A DNA stretch of 64,000 nucleotides. Origin: Cellulosimicrobium cellulans. Lineage in GTDB: Bacteria > Actinomycetota > Actinomycetes > Actinomycetales > Cellulomonadaceae. The stretch's first letter is position 1. Every line of letters starts with the position of its first letter. Position numbers and translations under genes: made by a program. Below are positions 19,956 to 28,474 of the stretch, in pieces. Under the pieces are notes generated by a model. The model ran no database searches. It had not been told where the DNA came from and worked only from the letters and a program-made list of their open reading frames with translations. The stretch lies in assembly GCF_016921195.1 (NCBI RefSeq), contig NZ_JAFGYF010000003.1, positions 248,001 through 312,000 of the forward strand. The letters run 5' to 3'.

Positions 19956-20914
19956 GCACCAGCCCCGCCGCCCCCGCGCCCGACGGCACCCCGGAGCGCG
20001 AGCACGTGCTCGTGGTGGGTGAGGCGTTGATCGACGTCGTGCACCGCGCCGACGGCAGCGTCGACGAGCACCCCGGCGGCAGTCTCGCCAACGTCGCCCT
20101 CACCCTCGGGCGCCTCGGCCGCGACGCACGCCTGGCCACCTGGCTCGGCCCGGACGCGCACGGGGAGGCGATCCGGGCCTGGCTCGACGACTCCGCCGTG
20201 ACCCTCACCTCCGGCAGCACCGACGCCCAGAGGACCAGCGTCGCCACCGCCCACCTCGACGCCCACGGCGCCGCGACCTACGACTTCGACCTGGACTGGC
20301 GCGTCCCGGCCGCCACCGCCCCGGACGCGGGCACGCTCGCCGTGCACACCGGCTCGATCGCCGCCGTCCTCGAACCCGGCGCCTCCGACGTGCGCGCGCT
20401 CGTCGCCGCCGCACGCGACACCGCGACGATCACCTACGACCCCAACGCCCGCCCCGCCCTCATGGGCGACCCCGCCGACGCTCGTACCCGGATCGAGGCG
20501 CTCGTCACCCTCGCCGACGTCGTCAAGGTCAGCGACGAGGACCTCGCCTGGCTCGCGCCCGAGACCGACCCCGTCGACCTCGCCCACCAGTGGCTCACGC
20601 TCGGCCCCGCGCTCGTCGTCATCACGTACGGCGGCGACGGCGCCCTCGCCCTCACCGCCACCGGCGAGCAGCGCGTCACCGCCCCGCGCGTGGACGTCGT
20701 GGACACCGTCGGCGCCGGCGACTCCTTCATGGGCGCGCTCCTCGACGGGCTCTGGGACGCCGGCCTGCTCGGTGCCGACCGCCGCGACGCCCTGCGCGCG
20801 ATCGACCCCGGCACGCTCACCGCCCTGCTCGAGCGCTGCGCGGCCGTCGCCGCCGTCACCGTCTCCCGCGCCGGCGCCAACCCGCCGCGACGCGCCGAGC
20901 TCGCGTCCACCTGA
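19952..20914 (+). CDS. PfkB family carbohydrate kinase (fructokinase-like)
   Basis: The 320-residue protein is a ribokinase/PfkB-fold sugar kinase. The N-terminal motif region reads [20 protein letters not shown], and the C-terminal signature is [17 protein letters not shown], with the catalytic Asp in GAGDS. It probably phosphorylates a hexose such as fructose; the exact sugar cannot be told. The ATG at 19952 overlaps the xseB stop (ATGA), with GGAGACG upstream. It faces the trehalose-type importer genes, but convergently, so co-transcription is excluded. Confidence 0.9.
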   Translation: MSTSPAAPAPDGTPEREHVLVVGEALIDVVHRADGSVDEHPGGSLANVALTLGRLGRDARLATWLGPDAHGEAIRAWLDDSAVTLTSGSTDAQRTSVATAHLDAHGAATYDFDLDWRVPAATAPDAGTLAVHTGSIAAVLEPGASDVRALVAAARDTATITYDPNARPALMGDPADARTRIEALVTLADVVKVSDEDLAWLAPETDPVDLAHQWLTLGPALVVITYGGDGALALTATGEQRVTAPRVDVVDTVGAGDSFMGALLDGLWDAGLLGADRRDALRAIDPGTLTALLERCAAVAAVTVSRAGANPPRRAELAST

Positions 20915-20915
20915 C

Positions 20916-20957
20916 CGGCGGCCACGAGCCTCGGGGACGGGGCGACCGCGGCCGCCG
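20916..20957. terminator. Possible bidirectional terminator
   Basis: Perfect 8-bp arms (CGGCGGCC and GGCCGCCG) are separated by 26 bases between the convergent stops of the sugar kinase gene and sugC. The loop is long, so this is a tentative call. Confidence 0.4.
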
Positions 20958-20963
20958 CGAGCC

Positions 20964-22217
20964 TCAGACCTGGGCGTCCTGCTTCTGCGCTCGCTCGAGC
21001 GAGCGCTTGCGGTCCTCGGCGTTCTCGGTCTCGATGCGCTCGGCCTCGGCGTCGTCCCGCGTGAGGTTCTCGCTCGTCTCGGGGTCGAAGATCATCATCT
21101 TCGTCGGGTCGAACCACAGGTCGGTCACGTCGCCGTCGCGCACGCGCGACGCGGAGTCGAGCGCGACGACGAACTGCGTGCGCAGGCCCTCGCCGTCGAG
21201 CTCGCGGTCCAGCTCCTCGAGCTGTCCCTTCACGGACTCGTGCATCTCGAACGGGACGTACGCGTAGAGCTCCGCGCCGAGCCACTCGGTGACGTCGATC
21301 TGCGCCTCGAACGTGTGCCCCCGGTCCTTCTTGGACGGGTCCACGAGCCGCGCGTCCTCGAAGTGCTCGGGGCGCAGGCCCACGATGACCAGGCCGCGGT
21401 CGCCCACGGCCGACGCGATGCTCTCCGGCATGTCGAACTCGCCGAACGGCAACGTGATCCTCCCGCCCGACACCTCGCCCGGCAGGAAGTTCATGGGCGG
21501 CGTCCCGATGAAGCCCGCGACGAACAGGTTGACCGGCTGCTCGTAGAGCCCGCGCGGGCTCGCGACCTGCTGGAGCACGCCGCGGCGTAGCACGGCGACG
21601 CGGTCGCCGAGCGTCATGGCCTCGGTCTGGTCATGGGTGACGTAGACGGTCGTCGTGCCGAGGCGCCGCTGGAGCCGCGCGATCTCGGTGCGCGTCTGGC
21701 CGCGCAGCTTGGCGTCGAGGTTCGACAGCGGCTCGTCGAAGAGGAACGCCTTCGCGTCACGCACGATCGCGCGGCCCATCGCGACGCGCTGCCGCTGCCC
21801 ACCGGAGAGGTTCGCGGGCTTGCGGTCCAGGTGCTCGCGCAGGTCCAGCATGTCGGCAGCGCGCTCGACCTTCTCGCGGATCTCCTCCTCGCTGTGCTTG
21901 CCCTTGGCGAGGCGCAGCGGGAACGCGATGTTCTCGGCCACCGTGAGGTGGGGGTAGAGCGCGTAGTTCTGGAACACCATCGAGAGGTCGCGCTCGCGCG
22001 GCGCCTTCTCGTTGACGCGCACGCCGTCGATGTTCAGCTCGCCGGACGTGATGTCCTCGAGCCCGACGATCATGCGCAGGACCGTCGACTTCCCGGAGCC
22101 CGACGGGCCGACGAGGATGACGAACTCGCCGTCGGCGATGTCGAGGTTCACGCGGTCCACCGCGAGGAACCCGTCGCCGTAGCGCTTGACGATGTCCTTG
22201 AGGGTGATCGACGCCAT
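20964..22217 (-). CDS. sugC: Sugar ABC transporter ATPase, SugC/MsmK type
   Basis: The 417-residue protein is the ATPase of a carbohydrate importer. Motifs are Walker A GPSGSGKST, signature LSGGQRQRVAMGRAIV, Walker B AFLFDEP with SNLDAKLR, and the family segment TTVYVTHDQTEAMTLGDR. C-terminal TOBE/regulatory domains follow from about residue 240, including FVAGFIGTPPMNFLPG. Wording and gene order closely resemble mycobacterial SugC of the trehalose importer; that substrate is inferred. A charged C-terminal tail of about 30 residues is unusual. Its ATG overlaps the TGA of a 31-codon ORF, and it also has its own GAGGAG ribosome binding site. Confidence 0.92.
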   Translation of the reverse strand: MASITLKDIVKRYGDGFLAVDRVNLDIADGEFVILVGPSGSGKSTVLRMIVGLEDITSGELNIDGVRVNEKAPRERDLSMVFQNYALYPHLTVAENIAFPLRLAKGKHSEEEIREKVERAADMLDLREHLDRKPANLSGGQRQRVAMGRAIVRDAKAFLFDEPLSNLDAKLRGQTRTEIARLQRRLGTTTVYVTHDQTEAMTLGDRVAVLRRGVLQQVASPRGLYEQPVNLFVAGFIGTPPMNFLPGEVSGGRITLPFGEFDMPESIASAVGDRGLVIVGLRPEHFEDARLVDPSKKDRGHTFEAQIDVTEWLGAELYAYVPFEMHESVKGQLEELDRELDGEGLRTQFVVALDSASRVRDGDVTDLWFDPTKMMIFDPETSENLTRDDAEAERIETENAEDRKRSLERAQKQDAQV

Positions 22218-22312
22218 CAGCTCTCTCCTCGGGTTCGGCGTGCGGCACGGTGCCCGGCGGTGCGGGCGAGGCGCGGCGGTGCCGCGGCGGGCTGCGGGGC
22301 GGTGAGACTCAT
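22217..22312 (-). CDS. Candidate small coupled ORF between sugB and sugC
   Basis: This is a 31-codon reading frame, not a recognised family. Its ATG (22312-22310) overlaps the sugB stop as ATGA, and its TGA (22219-22217) overlaps the sugC start as TGATG. It therefore exactly fills the only gap in an operon whose other junctions are also overlaps. The peptide starts MSLTAPQPAAAPPRLARTAG and ends in a basic Arg-rich tail, with no membrane helix or signal. GGTGAAGGG just upstream could bind ribosomes. It could be a real peptide, a coupling device, or chance in GC-rich DNA. Confidence 0.35.
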   Translation of the reverse strand: MSLTAPQPAAAPPRLARTAGHRAARRTRGES

Positions 22313-23160
22313 CCCTTCACCGCCCCCTGGGTCAGGCCGGAGACGATCTGGCGCTGGAACAGCACGACGAGCACGACCACCGGGATGGTCACGACGACGG
22401 CCGCGGCGGAGATCGCGCCGGTCGGCTCCTCGAAGTACGACGCGCCGGTGAAGAACGCGAGCGCCGCCGGGACGGGGCGGGCCGCGCTCGTCGACGTGAG
22501 CGAGATGCCGTAGACGAAGTCGTTCCACGCGATGAAGAACGCGATGAGCGCGGTGGTGAACACGCCCGGCGCGGCGAGCGGGACGATCGCCTTGCGGAAC
22601 GCCTGCCACGGCGTCGCGCCGTCGACCTGGGCGGCCTGCTCGAGCTCCCACGGGATCTGCCGGAAGAACGCCGCGAGCGTCCAGATGGAGATCGGGAGCG
22701 TGAGCGACAGGTACGGGATGATGAGCCCGAGCCAGGTGTCGTAGAGGCCGATGTTGCGCCAGAGGTTGAACAGGGGCGTGACGATCGAGACGACCGGGAA
22801 GATCGAGACGCCGAGCGCCGTCGTGAGGATGAGGCGCTTGCCCGGGAAGTTCAGGCGTGCGATCGCGTAGGCGCACAGCGTCGCGAGCACGACGGCGATG
22901 ACGGTCGCGATGAGCGAGATGCCGATCGAGTTGCGCAGCGCGGAGAGGAACAGCTCCTGCGCGGAGCCTCCGGACGCGAGGATCTGCTCGTAGTTGTCGG
23001 AGCTCCACCGCGGCGGGAGGAACGTCCCGGAGTTGATGTCGCTGGGCGCCTTGAAGCTCGTCATGAAGATCGACGCCACGGGGAACAGCGCCCCGACGAG
23101 GACGACGACCGTGATGACGGCCCACCAGATCTTGGCCTTGGTGCTGAGGACGCTGCCCAT
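22309..23160 (-). CDS. sugB: Sugar ABC transporter permease, SugB/MalG type
   Basis: The 283-residue inner-membrane permease has six hydrophobic segments and the EAA loop EQAAQVDGATPWQAFRKAIV followed by PLAAPGVFTT. The conserved ending VSGLTQGAVKG is typical of MalG-like subunits. It pairs with the SugA-type subunit and the SugC ATPase. The ATG at 23160 shares one base with the stop of the upstream permease (TGATG), so translation is coupled. Confidence 0.93.
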   Translation of the reverse strand: MGSVLSTKAKIWWAVITVVVLVGALFPVASIFMTSFKAPSDINSGTFLPPRWSSDNYEQILASGGSAQELFLSALRNSIGISLIATVIAVVLATLCAYAIARLNFPGKRLILTTALGVSIFPVVSIVTPLFNLWRNIGLYDTWLGLIIPYLSLTLPISIWTLAAFFRQIPWELEQAAQVDGATPWQAFRKAIVPLAAPGVFTTALIAFFIAWNDFVYGISLTSTSAARPVPAALAFFTGASYFEEPTGAISAAAVVVTIPVVVLVVLFQRQIVSGLTQGAVKG

Positions 23161-24215
23161 CACTTCTCCCCCCTCGCGCCGGCGAGATCCACCTTGAAGA
23201 GCTTGATCGCGACGAAGCAGATGAGCACGACGCACAGGAACAGCAGCACGGAGATCGCCGAGCCCATGCCGATCTGGAGCTGGCCGATCGAGGTGCGGTA
23301 GGCGAGCAGCGAGAGCACCTCCGTGCCGTTGGCACCGTTGGTCATGATGAAGACGTTGTCGAAGATGCGGAAGGCGTCGAGCGCGCGGAACAGGACGGCG
23401 ACCATGATCGCGGCCTTCATGTTCGGCACGATCACCCGCGTGAACCGCTGCCACGCGGTCGCGCCGTCGACCTTCGCGGCCTCCTCGAGGTCGCCCGGCA
23501 CCTGTGCAAGCCCGGCCAGCAGGAGGAGCGAGATGAACGGCGTCGTCTTCCAGACCTCGGACGCGATGATGACGAACAGGCTCGTGCCCTGCTGCGCGAA
23601 CCAGTTGAGGTCCGGCCCGATGCCGGGCACCCAGTCGAACCAGTGGTTGACGTACCCGGAGGTGATGTCGAACGCGTAGAACCAGGCGAACGCCGAGACG
23701 ACGGTGATGATCCCGTAGGGCACGAGGATCGCGGTGCGCAGGAGCCCGCGCAGGCGCCTGATCGCGCGGTGCATGACGAGCGCGAGCGCGAACCCGAGGA
23801 TCAGCTCGATGACGACCGTGACGACCGTGATGAAGAGCGTCACGCCGAGGTCGCGCCACCACACCGAGTCCGTGAGGATCACGATGTAGTTGTTGAGCCC
23901 GACGAACGCGCGGTCGTCGGGGGCGGTGAGCTTGTAGTTGAAGAGCGAGTCGTAGACCGCCTGGAGGATCGGGTACAGCGTCACGGCGAGCATGACGACG
24001 AACGCCGGCCCCGCGAGGTACCACCCGAGGCGCGCCTCGGCGCGGGCCCGGTCGCTGCGCGCGGCCTTCGCCGCGGCGTCGGGCGCGCCGCGGGCGTCGT
24101 CCCGGGACGCACCACGGGACTCAGAGCCGCGGCGGGTCGGCGCCTCGTCGGCGTTGGTCGACGGCGTGGCGTGCCGGCCGCGGGGCGCGGGCTCGGCGGG
24201 AGGTCCGGCGTTCAC
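23160..24215 (-). CDS. sugA: Sugar ABC transporter permease, SugA/MalF type
   Basis: The 351-residue permease has a long hydrophilic N-terminal tail of about 60 residues rich in Ala, Arg and Asp, then six helices beginning LGWYLAGPAFVVMLAVTLYP. The EAA loop reads EEAAKVDGATAWQRFTRVIV followed by PNMKAAIM. The start is GTG at 24215, overlapping the lpqY stop as GTGA with GGGGAG upstream. Starting at the ATG at 24305 would read through the end of lpqY and is not supported. Confidence 0.92.
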   Translation of the reverse strand: MNAGPPAEPAPRGRHATPSTNADEAPTRRGSESRGASRDDARGAPDAAAKAARSDRARAEARLGWYLAGPAFVVMLAVTLYPILQAVYDSLFNYKLTAPDDRAFVGLNNYIVILTDSVWWRDLGVTLFITVVTVVIELILGFALALVMHRAIRRLRGLLRTAILVPYGIITVVSAFAWFYAFDITSGYVNHWFDWVPGIGPDLNWFAQQGTSLFVIIASEVWKTTPFISLLLLAGLAQVPGDLEEAAKVDGATAWQRFTRVIVPNMKAAIMVAVLFRALDAFRIFDNVFIMTNGANGTEVLSLLAYRTSIGQLQIGMGSAISVLLFLCVVLICFVAIKLFKVDLAGARGEK

Positions 24216-25504
24216 AGGAGTCGCTCCCCTCGCAGGACGGCGGTGATGAACTCGGTGGACTGCTGCGGCGTCGTGTCGGGGTCGACGTCGGCAGGCGGGT
24301 ACCACGTCTGCTGCAGGCCCGTGGAGACCTCGTTGTAGAACGGCGTCTGCGGCCGCGGCGCGGCCTGGTCGAGCGAGTCACGGATGACGTCGTACATGGG
24401 GAACGCCTTCTGGACGTCCGGGTCCTCGTACGCCTCGATGCTCGCGGCCGGGTTGCCGTTGGTGACGAAGTACTCGGCCTGGTTCTCCGGGCTGACGATG
24501 CACTGTGCTGCCTCGTACGCGAGGTCGGTGTGCTTGCCGAACGCCCCGATGCCGAGCGAGATGCCGCCGTAGGGCGGGCGGGCGTCCTCGCCCTCGGTGG
24601 TCCGGGGGTACAGCGCCCAGCCGATGTCGTCGAGCAGCGACTGGTCGAGCGAGCCCGCCTCGACGGCGCCCTGCGTGGAGGACCAGACGAACGGCCAGTT
24701 GACCATGAACGACCCGCTGTCGCCCTGGAACTTGGTGAGCGACGCCGGCTCGTCCTCGCTCGGGAGGCCCGGCCCGCCGACGCCGGAGGTGCCGATGTCT
24801 CCGATGATCTGCGCGGCGGCCTTGCCCGCGTCGGTGTCGAGGCCGAGCTTCACCTCGTCGGCCGGCGCCTCCGGGTTCTCGATGATGTGGCCGCCCGCGC
24901 CCTCGACGAGCGCGTTGATCCACACCGTCAGGGACTCGGCCTTGGCGCCCTGGACCGCGAGGAGCTTGTCCTGGTCCTGCGCCGCCTGCATGATCTGCTC
25001 CCACGTGACGGGCTGCGACAGGTCGAGCCCCGCGGCCTCGGCGACGGACTTGCGGTACCACAGGAGCTGGGTGTTGGCCCAGAACGGGATGGCGACCAGC
25101 TCGTCCTTCCACGTCGACGCGTCGATCGCGCCCTGGACGACGTCCTGCGTCGTCGCGTCGGCGACGTCGGCCGGTACCGGTGCGAGGAAGTCGGCCTCCG
25201 CGAACTCGGCGATGAACACCGGGTCGAGGCTCATGATGTCGATCGACGAGTCCTTCGCCGCGAGGCGTCGGGCGAGCTGCTCGCGCTGCGACGCGGCGTC
25301 GCGCGGCAGGAGCTCGGTCTGGATCCGGTACGCGCCCCCGGCGGCGTCCGTGCAGGAGGCGGCGATGTCGGCCTGTCCGCCGTTGTCCGGGTTGATGTAC
25401 CACGTGAGCACCGGCGTCCCGTCGTCGCCCGGGCCGCACGCGGCGAGCGGCGCCACGAGCCCCACGGCGACCAGGACGGCGAGCGCTCGGGTGCGTCGAC
25501 GCAC
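24212..25504 (-). CDS. lpqY: Sugar-binding lipoprotein, LpqY type
   Basis: The 430-residue extracytoplasmic binding protein has a twin-Arg-like basic start (MRRRTRALAVLVAVGLVAPL) and lipobox LAAC, so it is lipid-anchored at a Cys near residue 23. Segments LPRDAASQREQLARRLAAKD, IPFWANTQLLWYRKS and FMVNWPFVW resemble mycobacterial LpqY, and the order lpqY-sugA-sugB-sugC is the same as there, which suggests trehalose or a related disaccharide. The substrate remains inference. It heads the operon. A hairpin (GCCGGT, 3 bases, ACCGGC, 25529-25543) lies just upstream in the leader or promoter. Confidence 0.88.
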   Translation of the reverse strand: MRRRTRALAVLVAVGLVAPLAACGPGDDGTPVLTWYINPDNGGQADIAASCTDAAGGAYRIQTELLPRDAASQREQLARRLAAKDSSIDIMSLDPVFIAEFAEADFLAPVPADVADATTQDVVQGAIDASTWKDELVAIPFWANTQLLWYRKSVAEAAGLDLSQPVTWEQIMQAAQDQDKLLAVQGAKAESLTVWINALVEGAGGHIIENPEAPADEVKLGLDTDAGKAAAQIIGDIGTSGVGGPGLPSEDEPASLTKFQGDSGSFMVNWPFVWSSTQGAVEAGSLDQSLLDDIGWALYPRTTEGEDARPPYGGISLGIGAFGKHTDLAYEAAQCIVSPENQAEYFVTNGNPAASIEAYEDPDVQKAFPMYDVIRDSLDQAAPRPQTPFYNEVSTGLQQTWYPPADVDPDTTPQQSTEFITAVLRGERLL

Positions 25505-25629
25505 GTCAGCTCCCCTCGGTCGCGGCCTGCCGGTTCCACCGGCGTCCCCTCCATGGCTACACCCGGACCTCGTGGCTCGCCATGCGAACGCCCGCTGCCT
25601 GCGACGACGCCGTGCGTGATCATGGGTCC

Positions 25630-26298
25630 ATGACGTCTGCCTCTTCCCCCGCTCCCCTCACCCCGGCCGAGGCCTGGGCGACCCTGCGCGCCGGCAACGA
25701 CCGGTTCGTCTCGGACGCCCCGATCCACCCCTCGCAGGGTGCGGACCGAAGGCGGGAGACCTCGGCGGCGCAGCACCCGCACACGGTGCTGTTCGGGTGC
25801 TCGGACTCGCGCGTCGCGGCGGAGATCATCTTCGACCAGGGCCTCGGCGACATGTTCGTCGTGCGGACCGCGGGCCACGTCGTCGACACCACGGTGCTGG
25901 GCTCGATCGAGTACGGGGTCGAGATCCTCTCCGCGCCGCTCGTCGTGGTGCTCGGGCACGACTCGTGCGGCGCCGTGGGCGCCGCGGTGGAGACGCTCAC
26001 GACCGGGGCCCAGGCCGACGGGTTCGTCCGGGCCGTCGTCGACCGGGTCATCCCGTCGGTCGCGAAGATCACGGGCGCCGGCAACGGCTCGCTGGAGAAC
26101 CTCGACCCCGCCGTGCTCCGACGCGAGCACGTGCGCAACACGGTCGACATGCTGCACTCCTACTCCGCCGGCCTCGCGGCCGCGGTCGCCGAGGGTCGCT
26201 GCGCGATCGTCGGCGTCGAGTACGACTTCGCCGAGGGCCGCGCGCACCTGGTCGACGTCGTGGGCGACGTCGGCGAGGCGCCCCGCGCCGACGTATGA
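25630..26298 (+). CDS. Beta-class carbonic anhydrase
   Basis: The 222-residue zinc enzyme interconverts CO2 and bicarbonate. Zinc ligands and catalytic pair are present: CSDSR (Cys, Asp-Arg dyad) near residues 58-62 and HDSCGA (His, Cys) near residues 114-119. The GHVVD stretch lies in between. The ATG at 25630 is chosen over an ATG 48 bases upstream because a GATCAT hexamer ends 6 bases before it. It is divergent from lpqY and followed by fumC, separated by a 24-bp palindrome. Confidence 0.94.
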   Translation: MTSASSPAPLTPAEAWATLRAGNDRFVSDAPIHPSQGADRRRETSAAQHPHTVLFGCSDSRVAAEIIFDQGLGDMFVVRTAGHVVDTTVLGSIEYGVEILSAPLVVVLGHDSCGAVGAAVETLTTGAQADGFVRAVVDRVIPSVAKITGAGNGSLENLDPAVLRREHVRNTVDMLHSYSAGLAAAVAEGRCAIVGVEYDFAEGRAHLVDVVGDVGEAPRADV

Positions 26299-26325
26299 GC
26301 TCGCGCCACGGGCACCTCCTCGCAC

Positions 26326-26349
26326 CCCGCGTGACCTCGGTCACGCGGG
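26326..26349 (+). promoter_or_regulatory. Crp/GlxR-type palindrome upstream of fumC
   Basis: CCCGCGTGACC, TC, GGTCACGCGGG is a perfect 24-base palindrome that contains CGTGA-N6-TCACG, close to the Crp family consensus TGTGA-N6-TCACA. It lies 38 bases before the fumC start and about 26 bases before the fumC -10-like hexamer CAGGAT. It could also act as a terminator hairpin for the carbonic anhydrase gene, which ends at 26298. Confidence 0.55.
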
Positions 26350-26386
26350 TTGCGGGAGCCTGCGCGCGGTGCGGCAGGATGGCCCC

Positions 26387-27832
26387 ATGACTGCATCTCC
26401 CGAGGCTCCCGGCGCCGCCGCCGGCGAGGCCGCTCCGACGACCGAGTACCGCATCGAGCACGACACCATGGGTGAGGTGCGCGTCCCCGCGCAGGCGCTC
26501 TACCGCGCGCAGACGCAGCGCGCGGTCGAGAACTTCCCGATCTCCGGCACCCCGCTCGAGCGTGGCCACATCGAGGCCCTCGCCCGTGTGAAGAAGGCAG
26601 CGGCCCGGGCGAACGCCGAGCTCGGCGTGCTCGACGAGGACGTCGCCGCGGCCATCGTCGCAGCGGCCGACGAGGTCGCGTCGGGCGCGCACGACGCGCA
26701 CTTCCCGGTGGACGTCTACCAGACCGGGTCCGGGACGTCGTCGAACATGAACACGAACGAGGTGCTCGCGACGCTCGCGACGCGCTCGCTCGGGCGCGAC
26801 GTGCACCCGAACGACCACGTCAACGCGTCGCAGTCCTCCAACGACGTGTTCCCCACGTCGGTGCACGTCGCGGCGACCGCCGGGGTCGTGCGCGACCTCG
26901 TGCCGGCGCTCGGCCACCTGGCCGCGACGCTCGAGGCCAAGTCCGCCGAGTTCGCGACCGTCGTCAAGTCGGGCCGCACGCACCTCATGGACGCCACGCC
27001 CGTGACGCTCGGCCAGGAGTTCGGCGGCTACGCCGCCGCGATCCGCTACGGCGTCGAGCGCCTGGAGGCGGCGCTCCCCCGCGCGGCCGAGGTCCCCCTC
27101 GGCGGCACCGCCGTCGGCACGGGCATCAACACGCCCGCCGGGTTCCCGCAGCGCGTCATCGCGCTGCTCGTCGAGGACACCGGCCTGCCGCTCACCGAGG
27201 CGCGCGACCACTTCGAGGCGCAGTCGTCGCGCGACGGTCTCGTCGAGCTGTCCGGCGCGCTGCGCACCATCGCGGTGTCGCTCACCAAGATCTGCAACGA
27301 CCTGCGCTGGATGGGCTCGGGCCCCAACACGGGCCTCGGCGAGATCTTCATCCCCGACCTCCAGCCGGGCAGCTCGATCATGCCGGGCAAGGTGAACCCG
27401 GTGGTCCCGGAGGCCGTGCTCATGGTCGCCGCGCGCGTCGTCGGCAACGACGCGACCGTGACGTGGGCGGGCGCGTCGGGCTCGTTCGAGCTCAACGTCC
27501 AGATCCCCGTCATCGCGCAGGGCGTGCTGGAGTCGATCCGTCTCCTCGCGAACGCCTCGCGCGTGCTCGCCGACAAGACCGTCGCGGGCATCACCGCGAA
27601 CGTCGAGAAGGCGCTCGCGCTCGCCGAGTCGTCGCCGTCGATCGTCACGCCCCTCAACCGCGTGATCGGCTACGAGGCGGCCGCGAAGGTCGCGAAGCAC
27701 TCCGTCAAGGAGGGCGTCACCGTCCGCCAGGCCGTGATCGACCTCGGCTTCGTCGAGCGCGGCGAGGTCACCGAGGCGCAGCTCGACGAGGCGCTCGACG
27801 TCCTGTCGATGACGCGCCCGCCGCAGGCCTGA
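26387..27832 (+). CDS. fumC: Fumarate hydratase class II
   Basis: The 481-residue TCA-cycle enzyme hydrates fumarate to malate and is oxygen-stable and iron-free. The fumarase/aspartase signature [11 protein letters not shown] is present at about residue 330, with [15 protein letters not shown] and [14 protein letters not shown] in the active site. It is slightly longer than usual owing to a 20-residue Ala-rich N-terminus. The ATG at 26387 is preceded at exactly 6 bases by CAGGAT, suggesting a leaderless transcript. A Crp/GlxR-like palindrome lies upstream, consistent with carbon control. Confidence 0.97.
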   Translation: MTASPEAPGAAAGEAAPTTEYRIEHDTMGEVRVPAQALYRAQTQRAVENFPISGTPLERGHIEALARVKKAAARANAELGVLDEDVAAAIVAAADEVASGAHDAHFPVDVYQTGSGTSSNMNTNEVLATLATRSLGRDVHPNDHVNASQSSNDVFPTSVHVAATAGVVRDLVPALGHLAATLEAKSAEFATVVKSGRTHLMDATPVTLGQEFGGYAAAIRYGVERLEAALPRAAEVPLGGTAVGTGINTPAGFPQRVIALLVEDTGLPLTEARDHFEAQSSRDGLVELSGALRTIAVSLTKICNDLRWMGSGPNTGLGEIFIPDLQPGSSIMPGKVNPVVPEAVLMVAARVVGNDATVTWAGASGSFELNVQIPVIAQGVLESIRLLANASRVLADKTVAGITANVEKALALAESSPSIVTPLNRVIGYEAAAKVAKHSVKEGVTVRQAVIDLGFVERGEVTEAQLDEALDVLSMTRPPQA

Positions 27833-27845
27833 GCGTCGACCCGGA

Positions 27846-27881
27846 GGCCGGGCGGAGCGGGACGACCCGCCCCGCCCGGCC
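27846..27881. terminator. Terminator between fumC and marR
   Basis: A 16-bp stem with a single mismatch (GGCCGGGCGGAGCGGG against its partner) closes a 4-base loop and is followed by TTCGTCGT. It lies 13 bases after the fumC stop and 30 bases before the stop of the convergent marR gene. Confidence 0.8.
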
Positions 27882-27911
27882 TTCGTCGTCCCGGCGTCGC
27901 GCGGGACGACG

Positions 27912-28400
27912 TCAGTAGTCGACGGGGTCGAGGCGGCGCAGCACGACGGCGAGCAGGCGCGCGAGCTCGTCCCGCTCGTCCTGGTCCAGGTCGGCGAGCG
28001 CCGCGCGCTCGCGATCGAGCTGCTGGGGGAAGACCTCGTCGACGAGCGCGGTCCCCGCGGCGGTGAGCGCGACGAGGACGCCGCGCCGGTCACGCTCGGC
28101 GACGGTCCGCTCGACGAGCCCGGCGCGCTCGAGCCGGTCGAGGCGCTTGGTGATCGACGCACCGGGAGCGCCCGTCATCGTCGTGACCTCGCCCGCGCGC
28201 AGCGGCCGCCCGGCGCGGCGCAGCGCCGCCAGCACGTCGAACTCCGCGCGCGAGACGTCGTGCCGTGCCGCAGAGCGCTCCAGCGCCGCCTCGAGCAGCG
28301 CCGCGACGCGCCGCAGCCGGGCTCCGACCGCCGACGTCGCGGTGTCGAGGTCCGGCCGCTGCTCAGCCCACTCCGCGCGCACGCGGTCGACGTAGTCCAC
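27912..28400 (-). CDS. MarR family transcriptional regulator
   Basis: The 162-residue winged-helix repressor has a DNA-binding part EFDVLAALRRAGRPLRAGEV, then MTGAPGASITKRLDRLERAG and the wing VERTVAERDRRGVLVALT. It is divergent from a FUSC-family membrane protein, which it probably represses until a small aromatic or toxic ligand binds. The start is GTG at 28400, preceded at exactly 6 bases by TATCCT, so the message appears leaderless. The intergenic region carries a perfect 12-bp palindrome. Confidence 0.93.
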   Translation of the reverse strand: MDYVDRVRAEWAEQRPDLDTATSAVGARLRRVAALLEAALERSAARHDVSRAEFDVLAALRRAGRPLRAGEVTTMTGAPGASITKRLDRLERAGLVERTVAERDRRGVLVALTAAGTALVDEVFPQQLDRERAALADLDQDERDELARLLAVVLRRLDPVDY

Positions 28401-28430
28401 GGACCCAGGATAGGGCGGTTCTCACACTCA

Positions 28431-28442
28431 TTCACTAGTGAA
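28431..28442. promoter_or_regulatory. Operator palindrome between marR and the FUSC gene
   Basis: TTCACTAGTGAA is a perfect 12-bp palindrome and one of the few AT-rich patches nearby. It lies about 19 bases from both -10 boxes (TATCCT for marR, TAGGCT at 28461 for the FUSC gene), so it covers the -35 region of both divergent promoters. This placement fits a MarR dimer repressing both genes. Confidence 0.7.
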
Positions 28443-28474
28443 ACATCTCGGAACAACCGCTAGGCTGGCCGTCG

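Noticed and set aside
16625-20587. Very long open frame of 1320 codons on the minus strand
   Set aside because: It runs antisense to the deacetylase, xseA, xseB and the sugar kinase, all of which have clear family motifs. It is a shadow caused by high GC content, as are the long plus-strand frames at 65-1675 and 1672-3804.
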